Source: Sphingomonas citri (GTDB lineage Bacteria > Pseudomonadota > Alphaproteobacteria > Sphingomonadales > Sphingomonadaceae). From it: 64,000 nt of DNA. The notes below the pieces were generated by a model that saw nothing but the letters and a program-made list of their open reading frames with translations, did no database searches and was not told the origin of the DNA. The stretch is from assembly GCF_019429485.1 (NCBI RefSeq), contig NZ_JAHXZN010000006.1:62001-126000 (forward strand), in the 5' to 3' direction. Below, in pieces: positions 1 through 8,489 of this stretch. The translations under genes and the position numbers were made by a program. The number at the start of each line of letters is the position of its first letter. The first letter of the stretch is position 1.

Positions 1-854
1 CCGCCGAACTCGGGGCCGATCAGCTCGCCGACGCAGTCGCCGTTGTCGCCGAACGACAGCACGCAGGTGGGCGAGGCGTGGAGGCCCAGCTTGTGCTCGA
101 TCGACACCGCGCGCACGTCGTTGGGCGTGCCGTCGAGCCGCACCTTGGGCACGAGGAACAGCGAGATGCCGCGCGTCCCCGCGGGCGCGTCCGGTGTGCG
201 CGCGAGCACGAGATGGACGATATTGTCGGCGAGGTCGTGGTCGCCGAAGCTGATGAAGATCTTGGTGCCGCTGATCAGGTACGTGCCGTCGCCGCCCCCC
301 TCTTTCTCGATGGGCGTCGCGGTGGTGCGCAGCGCGCCGACGTCGCTGCCCGCCTGCGGCTCGGTGAGGTTCATCGTGCCGGTCCATTCGCCGCTGGCGA
401 GCCGGGGCAGGTAGGTCGCCTGCTGCTCGGGCGTGCCGTGGTGCGCCAGCGCCTCGATCGCGCCGACGGTGAGGATCGGCGCGAGCGCGAAGCCCATGTT
501 GGCGGTGCCGAGCGTCTCCAGCACCGCGGCCTGGACGACGAAGGGCAGGCCCTGGCCGCCCCAGCGCTGGTCGACCCCGATCGTGCCCCAGCCGCCCTCG
601 ACATAGGCCTGGTAGGCGGCGCGGAAGCCGTCGGGCATGACGACGCCCTCGGGGGTCCAGCGCGCGCCGACGCGGTCGCCCGCGATGGCGAGCGGCGCCC
701 ATTCGCCCTCAGCGAACGCGCCGATGCCCTCGAGCACCGCCTCGACCGTGTCCGCGCTGGCGGCGGCGAAGCGCTCGTGCCGCGCGATCTCGTCGAGTCC
801 GACGACATGGTCGAGGACGAAGCGCTGGTCGGCGATGGCGGGCACGAAGGTCAT
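1..854 (-). CDS. Acyl-CoA dehydrogenase, C-terminus cut by window edge
   Basis: FAD-dependent acyl-CoA dehydrogenase of fatty-acid or related acyl-CoA oxidation. The visible 284 residues begin MTFVPAIADQRFVLDHVVG and cover the N-terminal helical domain and the middle beta domain, with the substrate/FAD signature TMNLTEPQAGSDVGALRT and the segment SGTKIFISFGDHDL. The long N-terminal lead-in, the PIEKEGGGDG insert and the run IEHKLGLHASPTC match the larger (about 590-residue) subgroup that includes DmdC-type 3-methylmercaptopropionyl-CoA dehydrogenases, so roughly half the protein is missing. The start at 854 has a good ribosome site (AGGAGAG) just upstream. It diverges from the Sua5 gene with a 36-bp gap. 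Substrate cannot be fixed from sequence. Confidence 0.88.
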   Translation of the reverse strand, partial: MTFVPAIADQRFVLDHVVGLDEIARHERFAAASADTVEAVLEGIGAFAEGEWAPLAIAGDRVGARWTPEGVVMPDGFRAAYQAYVEGGWGTIGVDQRWGGQGLPFVVQAAVLETLGTANMGFALAPILTVGAIEALAHHGTPEQQATYLPRLASGEWTGTMNLTEPQAGSDVGALRTTATPIEKEGGGDGTYLISGTKIFISFGDHDLADNIVHLVLARTPDAPAGTRGISLFLVPKVRLDGTPNDVRAVSIEHKLGLHASPTCVLSFGDNGDCVGELIGPEFG

Positions 855-890
855 TTCTCTCTCCTGTGCGCCCTCGCTATACCCGGCGCG

Positions 891-1817
891 ATGAGCGCTC
901 AACTCCCCGAGATCCGACGCTACGGCACGGCCGCGGTCGCGGCGGCGGCGGCGGCGATCCGCGCCGGCGGGATCGTCGCGGTGCCGACCGAGACGGTCTA
1001 CGGACTCGCCGCCGACGCGCGTGATTCGGCTGCCGTGACGCGGATCTACGCCGCCAAAGGGCGGCCCAGCTTCAACCCGCTGATCGTCCACGTGCTCGAC
1101 CTCGCCGCGGCGGAGGCGCTGGCGGTGTTCGACGACGACGCGCGCGCGCTGGCGGCACGCTTCTGGCCGGGGCCGCTGACGCTGGTGCTGCCGCTGCGCG
1201 ACGGCGCGGGCGTGGCGTCGCTCGTCACCGCGGGGCTCGACACGATCGCGTTGCGCGTGCCGGCGCACCGCGCGATGCGCGCGCTGCTGGCGGCGAGCGG
1301 CGCGCCGCTGGCCGCCCCCTCGGCCAACGCGAGCAACGCGATCAGCCCGACCCGCGCCGAGCATGTCGCGGCGAGCCTCGGCGCTTCGGTGCCGCTGATC
1401 CTCGACGACGGCGCGACCGGGGCGGGGGTGGAGTCGACGATCGTGGCGGGGCGGACGATCCTGCGCCCCGGCCCGGTCACCGCGGAGATGCTGCGCGCGG
1501 TGCTGCCAGTCGCGCCGGGGACGACCGCGCATGTCAGCGCGCCGGGGCAGCTCGCGAGCCACTATGCGCCGCGCAAGCCGCTGCGGCTGGCGGCGGTGGC
1601 GGCCGAGGCGGACGAGTGGCTGATCGGCTATGGCGCGGTCGCGGGCGACGATACGTTGTCGGCGGCGGGCGATCCGGTCGAGGCGGCGGCGCGGCTGTTC
1701 GATGCGCTCCACCGCGCCGACGCGAGCGCGCGCGCACGGATCGCGGTGGCGCCGGTGCCCGAGGCGGGCGTCGGGGTAGCGATCAACGACCGGCTGCGGC
1801 GCGCGGCGCAGCGTTAG
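891..1817 (+). CDS. L-threonylcarbamoyladenylate synthase, Sua5 type
   Basis: Makes threonylcarbamoyl-AMP from threonine, bicarbonate and ATP, the first step of tRNA t6A37 modification in the cytoplasm. The 308-residue protein has an N-terminal YrdC domain (about residues 15-200) with TETVYGLAADA, the nucleotide-contacting KGRPSFNPLIVHV and SANASNAISPT, and a C-terminal Sua5 domain opening with GQLASHYAPRKPL near residue 219. That linker motif separates Sua5 from the shorter YrdC/TsaC form. The frame stays open far upstream, but only the ATG at 891 precedes the conserved YrdC start and it clears the divergent dehydrogenase gene. No obvious operon partner follows. Confidence 0.93.
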   Translation: MSAQLPEIRRYGTAAVAAAAAAIRAGGIVAVPTETVYGLAADARDSAAVTRIYAAKGRPSFNPLIVHVLDLAAAEALAVFDDDARALAARFWPGPLTLVLPLRDGAGVASLVTAGLDTIALRVPAHRAMRALLAASGAPLAAPSANASNAISPTRAEHVAASLGASVPLILDDGATGAGVESTIVAGRTILRPGPVTAEMLRAVLPVAPGTTAHVSAPGQLASHYAPRKPLRLAAVAAEADEWLIGYGAVAGDDTLSAAGDPVEAAARLFDALHRADASARARIAVAPVPEAGVGVAINDRLRRAAQR

Positions 1818-1890
1818 GCGGCGGCGCCGTGTTCCTGCGCCCGCAGGAACCCAAGGTGGCGAGAGGGATGTTTCGCGAGGCTCGTCCCGC

Positions 1891-1986
1891 CGTCATTCCG
1901 GACTTGTTCCGGGATCCAGCGTGCCGCGTACTCAGATGGCATCGCTCACGCGGAACGGTGGTTCCCGGAACAAGTCCGGGTTGACG
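1891..1986. repeat. 96-bp inverted repeat, REPIN-like, type A
   Basis: Left arm 1891-1917 runs CGTCATTCC..GGGATCC around the core GGACTTGTTCC. The right arm (about 1962-1986) is its reverse complement with a few changes (GGTTGACG end instead of GGATGACG). The loop is about 44 bp. It lies after the Sua5 gene and before the end of msrA. Same architecture as the units at 5396, 18254, 42051, 46859, 52533 and 55291. Confidence 0.85.
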
Positions 1987-2062
1987 GAGGAAGGGGCCGG
2001 CCATCAGATCGGTGGCCGGCACATCCGACGACCTCCTCAACCCGAGGCCGGCGCCCCCTCGC

Positions 2063-2608
2063 TCACGCCGCCGGCGCGCTCGCCTTGCTGCGCGCGGCGA
2101 AGCTCTTGCGCAGCTTCTGCAGCTTGGGCGGGATCACCGCCATGCAATAGGGGTTCGACCGGCCCGAGGTCTCCCAATAATCCTGGTGATAGCCCTCCGC
2201 CGGGTACCAGTCGCCGAACTCCTCGATCGTGGTCACGATCTTGCCCGGAACCTCCTCCTGCGCGCGCGCGATCGCCTGGTTGGCCTGCTCCTCCTGCATC
2301 ACCGTCTCGGGGAAGATCGCCGAGCGGTACTGCGTGCCGACGTCGTTGCCCTGGCGGTTGAGCTGCGTCGGGTCGTGCGTGGCGAAGAAGATGTCGAGCA
2401 GGTCGGCGTAGCTCACCTGCGCGGGATCGAAGCCGACGCGGATCGCCTCGGCGTGGCCGGTGTCGCCGCCGCACACCTGCTTGTAGGTGGGGTGGGGGAT
2501 GTGGCCGCCGATATAGCCGCTCTCGACGCTCTCGACCCCGATCACGTCCTTGAACACCGCCTCGGTGCACCAGAAGCAGCCACCCGCCAGCGTCGCATAT
2601 TCCGTCAT
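2063..2608 (-). CDS. msrA: Peptide-methionine (S)-S-oxide reductase MsrA
   Basis: Reduces methionine-S-sulfoxide in proteins and free methionine, using thioredoxin for recycling. The 181-residue length is normal for MsrA. The catalytic motif GGCFWC sits at residues 9-14, followed by the family blocks [52 protein letters not shown] and the C-terminal YHQDYW. Start at 2608 is preceded by a purine-rich site (GGAGACGC). It is transcribed away from galE (67-bp divergent gap) and stands alone. No MsrB domain is fused. Confidence 0.96.
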   Translation of the reverse strand: MTEYATLAGGCFWCTEAVFKDVIGVESVESGYIGGHIPHPTYKQVCGGDTGHAEAIRVGFDPAQVSYADLLDIFFATHDPTQLNRQGNDVGTQYRSAIFPETVMQEEQANQAIARAQEEVPGKIVTTIEEFGDWYPAEGYHQDYWETSGRSNPYCMAVIPPKLQKLRKSFAARSKASAPAA

Positions 2609-2675
2609 CAGAAGCGTCTCCTTTGCGTGTCATGTAGGAAGCCGCTAGGCGGCGGCAACGGCAACGGAGACAGGC

Positions 2676-3686
2676 ATGACGCAGGACGCGACGCTCGACG
2701 GCAAGGTGATGGTGACCGGCGGTGCCGGCTATATCGGCAGCCACGCCGTGCTCGCGCTGCTCGACGCGGGCTATGACGTCGTCGTCATCGACAATCTCGT
2801 CACCGGCTTCGACTGGGCGGTCGACCCGCGCGCCGCCTTCGTCAACGTCGCGGTCGAGGACGCGCGGGTCCGCGACGTGATCCGCGAGCACAAGGTGCGC
2901 GCGATCATGCATTTCGCCGGCTCGGTCGTGGTGCCCGAGTCGGTCAGCGACCCGCTCAAATATTACCGCAACAACACCGCGGCGACACGCAGCCTGATCG
3001 AGAGCGCGGTGGCCGAGGGCGTGCCGCACTTCATCTTCTCCTCGACCGCGGCGACCTATGGCACGCCCGAGCGCGTCCCCGTCGCCGAGGACGACCCCAA
3101 GGTGCCGATCAATCCCTATGGCATGTCCAAGCTGATGACCGAGCATATGCTCAAGGACGTCTCGGCGGCGCACCCGATGAACCACTGCTGCCTGCGCTAT
3201 TTCAACGTCGCCGGCGCGGACCCGCAGGGGCGCAGCGGCCAGTCCACGGTCGGCGCGACCCACCTGATCAAGATCGCGGTGGAGGCGGCGACGGGCAAGC
3301 GCGCCGCGGTGTCGGTCTACGGCACCGACTTCCCGACCAGCGACGGCACCGGGGTGCGTGACTATATCCACGTCAGCGACCTCGCCGAGGCGCATGTCGC
3401 CGCGCTCGCGCTGCTGGTCGAGCGGCCGGCCGAGAGCCACACGCTCAACTGCGGCTACGGCCGCGGCTTCTCGGTGCTCGAGGTGCTCGACGCGGTGGAC
3501 CGCGTCACCAACCATCCGATCGAGCGCCGGCTGGAGGGCCGCCGCGCCGGCGATCCGGCCGAGCTGGTCGCGGACAATGCCGCGATCCTGCGCACGATCG
3601 ACTGGGCGCCGCGGCGCGACGACCTGGAGGGGATCGTCCGCGACGCGCTGGCGTGGGAGCGGCAGCTGGCCGAACGCGCGCGGTGA
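2676..3686 (+). CDS. galE: UDP-glucose 4-epimerase
   Basis: NAD-dependent interconversion of UDP-glucose and UDP-galactose, supplying galactose for surface polysaccharides. An extended SDR of 336 residues with the Rossmann motif TGGAGYIGSH (residues 14-23), the active-site YxxxK as YGMSK (about residues 148-152), SSTAATYG carrying the catalytic Ser/Thr, and the late substrate segment DYIHVSDLAEAH typical of GalE. The stop codon overlaps the GTG start of the next gene, so the two are translationally coupled, although no shared pathway is obvious. Confidence 0.94.
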   Translation: MTQDATLDGKVMVTGGAGYIGSHAVLALLDAGYDVVVIDNLVTGFDWAVDPRAAFVNVAVEDARVRDVIREHKVRAIMHFAGSVVVPESVSDPLKYYRNNTAATRSLIESAVAEGVPHFIFSSTAATYGTPERVPVAEDDPKVPINPYGMSKLMTEHMLKDVSAAHPMNHCCLRYFNVAGADPQGRSGQSTVGATHLIKIAVEAATGKRAAVSVYGTDFPTSDGTGVRDYIHVSDLAEAHVAALALLVERPAESHTLNCGYGRGFSVLEVLDAVDRVTNHPIERRLEGRRAGDPAELVADNAAILRTIDWAPRRDDLEGIVRDALAWERQLAERAR

Positions 3687-4516
3687 CGTGGCGCTCGCTC
3701 CTGTTCGTGCCGGGCGACCGCCCGGATCGGATGGAGAAAGCGCTCGGGCTCGGCGCCGACGCGCTGATCCTCGACTTGGAGGATGCGGTCGCGCCCGCCG
3801 CCAAGCCGGCCGCGCGTGACGCGGTGCGCGCGCTGGTGGAGCGGGCGCCCGGGGGACCCGCGCTGCTGGTGCGGGTCAACCCGGTCGGGACCGGGGCGTT
3901 CGCCGCGGACGTCGCCGCGCTGGCGGGCGCGCCGCTGACCGGCGTGGTGCTGCCCAAGGCGGAGGGTCGCGCCACCGTGGCCGCGCTGCGCGCGGCGCTG
4001 CCGGGCGACTATACGGTGCTGCCGATCGCGACCGAGACGCCGCGCGCGGTCTTCACGCTGGGCGACTATGACGGCGCGGGGCTGGCGGGGCTGACCTGGG
4101 GTGCCGAGGACCTGCCCGCCGCGATCGGCGCGCTGTCGTCGCGCGAGACCGACGGCGGCTACACCGACCCGTACAAGGTGGTGCGCTCGCTTGCATTGTT
4201 CGCCGCGCACGCCGCCGGGGTCGCCGCGATCGAGACGGTCTACCCCGACTTCCGCGACCTCGACGGGCTCGCTGCCTATGCCGCGCGCGGCCGGCGCGAC
4301 GGCTTCACCGGCATGATGGCGATCCACCCCGCGCAGGTGGCAGTGATCAACGCCGCGTTCACGCCGGGGGAGGCGGAGCTCGCGGCGGCGCGGCGCGTGG
4401 TCGCGCTGTTCGCGGCGAACCCGGGCGCGGGCGCGCTCCAGCTCGACGGCCGCATGGTCGACGCGCCGCACCTCGCCGCGGCGCGGCGGCTGCTCGCGAC
4501 GGCGCGCGCGGACTAG
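3683..4516 (+). CDS. HpcH/HpaI-CitE family lyase
   Basis: Probable CoA-ester lyase or aldolase of the citrate-lyase beta-like family, a TIM-barrel enzyme using Mg. Read from the GTG at 3683 it begins VTWRSLLFVPGDRPDRM, the canonical CitE-like N-terminus, followed by LILDLEDAVAP (Mg-binding region), VLPKAEG and the late FTGMMAIHPAQVAVIN typical of the family. Length 277 is usual. An earlier ATG would lie inside galE and lacks the conserved start. The GTG overlaps the galE stop (GTGA). Members act on malyl-CoA, citramalyl-CoA or citryl-CoA; the substrate here is unknown. Confidence 0.85.
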   Translation: MTWRSLLFVPGDRPDRMEKALGLGADALILDLEDAVAPAAKPAARDAVRALVERAPGGPALLVRVNPVGTGAFAADVAALAGAPLTGVVLPKAEGRATVAALRAALPGDYTVLPIATETPRAVFTLGDYDGAGLAGLTWGAEDLPAAIGALSSRETDGGYTDPYKVVRSLALFAAHAAGVAAIETVYPDFRDLDGLAAYAARGRRDGFTGMMAIHPAQVAVINAAFTPGEAELAAARRVVALFAANPGAGALQLDGRMVDAPHLAAARRLLATARAD

Positions 4517-5220
4517 CGCGCCAGCGAGCGCCGCAGCGTCGCGCCGAGCCACCACCACAGCGCCGCCCAGCCGGTGCCGGCGCACCAGCCCGCCAGCACG
4601 TCCGACGGCCAGTGCACGCCGAGGTACACGCGGCTCACCCCGATCAGCCCGGTCAGCAGGATCGCTATCACGAAGATGTAGCTGCGCACCGCGCGCCCGT
4701 CCGCCACCTGCGCCACCAGCCCGGCGAGCGTGAGATACACCAGCGCGCTGTTGGTGGCGTGCCCGCTCGGGAAGCTCAGCCCGGTGACCTGGACGAGATG
4801 GTCGACCAGCTCGGGCCGCGGTCGGCCGACCCAGTGTTTCGCCTGCGCCGCGATGATCGAGCCGCTGATCGTCGCCGCCGCGATCAGCGCCGCGGTGAGC
4901 CACAGCCGGCGAACCAGCAGCAGCCCGACCGTCCCCGCCACCACCAGCGTCAGCACCGTGCCGCTGCCCAGCGCGGTGACGTCGATCAGCGCCGCGTGCA
5001 GCCAGCGCGGTCCGACCGGTTGCGCCGGGTCGCCGGGCACGCGCAGCGCGAGCATGATCGCGCGGTCCCAAGCGAGCGGCGCGCCGCCCGCGACCAGCCG
5101 CGCGAGCAGCGCCACGCCGACCAGCCCGGCGAGGCCGAGTGCGATCCACAGGACGGGCGGGGCGGGCGGGGCATCGCGCGGCTCCTCGGCAGGCACGGCG
5201 CGGTCGATCATCGTCTGCAT
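4513..5220 (-). CDS. PAP2-superfamily membrane phosphatase
   Basis: Integral membrane phosphatase, likely dephosphorylating a lipid phosphate such as undecaprenyl pyrophosphate or phosphatidic acid on the periplasmic face. It has about six hydrophobic segments and the three PAP2 signature blocks: KHWVGRPRP, PSGHATNSA and SRVYLGVHWPSD, carrying the catalytic histidines. The likely start is the ATG at 5220 (MQTMIDRAV), although the ATG at 5211 is possible and neither has a strong ribosome site. The frame is open further upstream but that part is repeat-derived. It converges with the CitE-like gene, overlapping its end by 4 bp. Confidence 0.87.
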   Translation of the reverse strand: MQTMIDRAVPAEEPRDAPPAPPVLWIALGLAGLVGVALLARLVAGGAPLAWDRAIMLALRVPGDPAQPVGPRWLHAALIDVTALGSGTVLTLVVAGTVGLLLVRRLWLTAALIAAATISGSIIAAQAKHWVGRPRPELVDHLVQVTGLSFPSGHATNSALVYLTLAGLVAQVADGRAVRSYIFVIAILLTGLIGVSRVYLGVHWPSDVLAGWCAGTGWAALWWWLGATLRRSLAR

Positions 5221-5395
5221 GGTCGGCGACAACGAGCGGGGCGCGGGAGCGCTGCGTGGAGGAGGCGAAATTCGCTCGAGGGGAAAGACCGCGCTGGCTA
5301 CAGCGACATGGATCAGGCTGGGTTGCTGACGGCGCAGGTGTGACGGGGCGCTCACACCATTGGCCTCTCGCCCGCGACGTATCGCCCAATTTCGT

Positions 5396-5492
5396 CCGTC
5401 ATCCCCACGGAGGCGGGGATCCATACACGCCGACGTGCCGGCTCTTTCACGAAGGTCCGCGCGTCTGGATCCCTGCCTCCGCAGGGATGACG
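5396..5492. repeat. 97-bp inverted repeat, REPIN-like, type C
   Basis: Left arm 5396-5423 (CCGTCATCC..GGGGATCCA) and right arm 5465-5492 (TGGATCC..GGGATGACGG) are near-perfect reverse complements; the middle of the arm is CACGGAGGCGG. It fills the 467-bp gap between the PAP2 gene and the TonB receptor. Apart from this element I see nothing in that gap beyond presumed promoter sequence for the two divergent genes. Confidence 0.88.
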
Positions 5493-5687
5493 GGGGTACC
5501 GCGAAGGCCCGGTCGCCCGCGCGCCGCCGACCCTTAGTGTCGCTTACACCAGGGATTACCATGCGGTGCGCCCCACTCGCAGCATCGCCGCGGCAACAAA
5601 ATGTCGCAACCGGTCGCCCGACCGATTGACGAAGCCCCCCGCCGCAGCGCAGCATGCCCGTCATACAGTCGCAACAATGGGGGCATT

Positions 5688-8270
5688 GTGGTGGTGAGCT
5701 TCAAGCGTCGCATGCTGGTGCAGCTTCTCGCGTCGGCCGCGATCGCGTCCCCGGCGGCGGCACAGGGTACGCCCGACCAGGTCGCCGCCACACCGACCAG
5801 CTCGGGCCAGACCACCCAGGCCGACGTGCCGCAGAACAGCAGCACCACCGACGGCGACATCATCGTCACCGCGCAGAAGCGCGACGAGAATATCCAGAAC
5901 GTGCCGATCAGCATCCAGGCCATCGGCACGCGCCGGCTGGATCAGCTCAACGTCTCGAACTTCAACGAATATACCCAGCTGCTGCCGTCGGTGGCGTTCC
6001 AGTCGTCGCAGCCCGGCGTCACCACCGTCTACATGCGCGGCGTCGCCTCGGGCGGTGACGGCAACCACTCGGGCTCGCTGCCCTCGGTCGGCACGTACCT
6101 CGACGAGCAGCCCGTCACCACGATCGGCGGCACGCTCGACATCCACATCTACGACGTCGCCCGGATCGAGAGTCTCGCCGGGCCGCAGGGCACGCTGTAC
6201 GGCGCGTCGAGCGAGGCGGGGACGATCCGCATCATCACCAACAAGCCCGATACCGCCGGCTTCTACGGCCGCGTCGACGGTGAGGTGAACAGCGTCCGCT
6301 CGGGCGGGATCGGCTACACCACCGAGGGGATGCTCAACATCCCGTTCGGCGAGCGCATGGCGCTGCGCGTCGTCGGCTTCTACCAGCGCGACGCCGGCTT
6401 CATCGACAATGTGCCGGGCACGCGCAGCTTCCTGCCCCAGCCCGGCGGCGTCACCGTCACCAACGACCAGTTTGTCGAGAAGGACTATAACGACACCGAG
6501 ACCTATGGCGGCCGCGCCGCGCTGAAGATCGACCTCGACGACAATTGGACCGCGACGCCGACCTTCCTCTATCAGGAACAGCGCAGCCACGGCAGCTACG
6601 CCTTCGACCCGAAGGTCGGCGACCTCGAGGTGCAGCACTTCTACCCCGAATACCGCAAGGACCGGTTCGCGCAGGCGGCGCTGACGATCGAGGGCCAGCT
6701 CGGCAACTGGGACGTGACCTATGCCGGCGCCTATCTCGACCGCCGTGCCGAGCAGTCGACCGACTATACCGATTACTCGGAAGCCTATGACTCGCTCTAC
6801 TCGTCGGTCGGCGGGCTGGCGGGCTATTTCTATTACCAGGATGCGGCCGGCAACACGATCGACCCGCGGCAGCGCGTCGTCGGGCGCGATCACTTCAAGA
6901 AGACCAGCCAGGAACTGCGCGTCGCCTCGCCCGCCGACCAGCCGTTCCGGATCGTCGCGGGCGGCTTCTACCAGCGGCAGAGCAACCTGATCTTCCAGGA
7001 CTATCAGATCCCGAACCTGGGTCCGGACGTGTCGGTCAACGGCTATACGGGGACGCTGTGGCTGACGCGCCAGCACCGCGTCGACAAGGATTACGCGGTG
7101 TTCGGCGAGGCGAGCTACGACCTCACGCCGCGGCTGACGCTGACCGCGGGCGGGCGCGCCTTCATCTACGACAACTCGCTGGTCGGCTTCTTCGGCTTCG
7201 GCCGCAATCCCGGCGTCGATCCCGAGGACGGCCGACCCTATACGGCGTCGCCGTTCAACGCCGCGGGCAGCTCGCGCACCGGCTTGGCGAGCTGCTACCT
7301 CGCCGGCGGCGGCACGCTGCGCGACGCCTATCTCAGCGGCGGCGACACCAGCGCCTTCCTGACGACCAAGGACGTCGGCGGTATCCCCTGCGCCAATCTC
7401 GGCGTCGTCAAGGGCAACACGGTGGTGCCCAAGCGCGCCGACGGCCAGGGCGTGACCTACCGCTTCAACGCGACCTGGAAGCCGACCGACCTGCTGCTGC
7501 TCTACGGCACCTGGTCCAAGGGCTTCCGCCCCGGCGGGATCAACCGGCGCGGCGACGTCGGCGACTATGACGCCGACTTCCTCACCAACTATGAGCTCGG
7601 CTGGAAGACGACCTGGCTCGACGGGCGGCTGCGGATCAACGGCGCGGTGTACCAGCAGGACTGGGACCAGTTCCAGTTCGCCTTCCTGGGCGAGAACAGC
7701 TTCACCGTGATCCAGAACGGCCCCGACGCGCGCATCCGCGGCATCGAGATGGACGCCAACGTCAGCGCCGGGCCGCTCTCCTTCACCGCCTCGGGCGCCT
7801 ATACCGACGCCAAGACGCGCACCGATCTGTGCCGGACGGTGACCTGCGCGGGCGACGGCAGCGACGTGGTCGCCGCGGCGGGCCGGCGCCTGCCGATCAC
7901 GCCGCGTTTCAAGCTGAGCGCGACCGCGCGCTACACGGTCCCGATCGGCGCGGCGAAGGCCTATCTCCAGGGGCTGGTGGCGCACCAGAGCTCGGCGGCG
8001 TCGGACATCCGGCTCAGCGTGGAGGAGGTCGGCACGGGCCGCCTCGCCAACCCGTCGGCGGAGATCGGCCGGCTGCCCGCCTACACCACGGGCAACCTCG
8101 CACTGGGGGCGGACTGGGGCAAGTACACGCTCGAGCTGTTCGCGCGGAACCTTTGGGACGAGCGCGGGCAGATCGCGCGCTTCATCCAGTGCGGCTCGTG
8201 CTACCAGCGGCCCTATGCCGTGCCGATCACCCCGCGCACGATCGGGCTGCGGCTGGGCGCGAAGTTCTGA
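5688..8270 (+). CDS. TonB-dependent receptor (first)
   Basis: Outer-membrane active transporter energised by TonB-ExbBD. The signal peptide reads FKRRMLVQLLASAAIASPAAAQ. The mature part opens with DGDIIVTAQKRDENIQNVPISIQA (TonB-box/plug start of the sphingomonad type, quoted in two parts: DGDIIVTAQKR and DENIQNVPISIQA). The plug contains VYMRGVASGG and GPQGTLYGASSEAGTIRI, and a 22-strand-type barrel ends with the expected TIGLRLGAKF terminal strand. I chose the GTG cluster at 5688-5694 just before the signal peptide; an ATG at 5601 would add 29 non-signal residues. The ligand is unknown; no adjacent hydrolase or regulator identifies it. Confidence 0.92.
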   Translation: MVVSFKRRMLVQLLASAAIASPAAAQGTPDQVAATPTSSGQTTQADVPQNSSTTDGDIIVTAQKRDENIQNVPISIQAIGTRRLDQLNVSNFNEYTQLLPSVAFQSSQPGVTTVYMRGVASGGDGNHSGSLPSVGTYLDEQPVTTIGGTLDIHIYDVARIESLAGPQGTLYGASSEAGTIRIITNKPDTAGFYGRVDGEVNSVRSGGIGYTTEGMLNIPFGERMALRVVGFYQRDAGFIDNVPGTRSFLPQPGGVTVTNDQFVEKDYNDTETYGGRAALKIDLDDNWTATPTFLYQEQRSHGSYAFDPKVGDLEVQHFYPEYRKDRFAQAALTIEGQLGNWDVTYAGAYLDRRAEQSTDYTDYSEAYDSLYSSVGGLAGYFYYQDAAGNTIDPRQRVVGRDHFKKTSQELRVASPADQPFRIVAGGFYQRQSNLIFQDYQIPNLGPDVSVNGYTGTLWLTRQHRVDKDYAVFGEASYDLTPRLTLTAGGRAFIYDNSLVGFFGFGRNPGVDPEDGRPYTASPFNAAGSSRTGLASCYLAGGGTLRDAYLSGGDTSAFLTTKDVGGIPCANLGVVKGNTVVPKRADGQGVTYRFNATWKPTDLLLLYGTWSKGFRPGGINRRGDVGDYDADFLTNYELGWKTTWLDGRLRINGAVYQQDWDQFQFAFLGENSFTVIQNGPDARIRGIEMDANVSAGPLSFTASGAYTDAKTRTDLCRTVTCAGDGSDVVAAAGRRLPITPRFKLSATARYTVPIGAAKAYLQGLVAHQSSAASDIRLSVEEVGTGRLANPSAEIGRLPAYTTGNLALGADWGKYTLELFARNLWDERGQIARFIQCGSCYQRPYAVPITPRTIGLRLGAKF

Positions 8271-8489
8271 GGAGCGGCGCGGCTCGTGGCGCTACCGTCG
8301 TCATCCCCCGTGCCGTCATCCTCCTTGACGCCGGGAAGAGGGGCGGCCGGCGCGCCACATCGGTCCGCGCGCCTCGCCCGGTCCGGCGCGCGTTGATCCC
8401 GGCGCGGCGACCGTCATCGTCGCGCGCCGCCGACCGCGACGCCCGTCAACGCGCTGGCGGTAGGGTATAACGCCCGGTAGACCGGCGCG

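Noticed and set aside
78..890. Upstream extension of the Sua5 frame
   Set aside because: It is antisense to the acyl-CoA dehydrogenase and lacks YrdC features; the enzyme starts at 891.
5661..7985. A 774-codon antisense frame opposite the first TonB receptor
   Set aside because: Same GC-driven shadow; no start signal, no recognisable motif.
8271..8489. Possible repeat in the gap before the HWE kinase (two CGTCATCC-like words)
   Set aside because: CGTCATCC words are present but no complementary right arm with the required spacing, so it is not counted as a REPIN-like unit.
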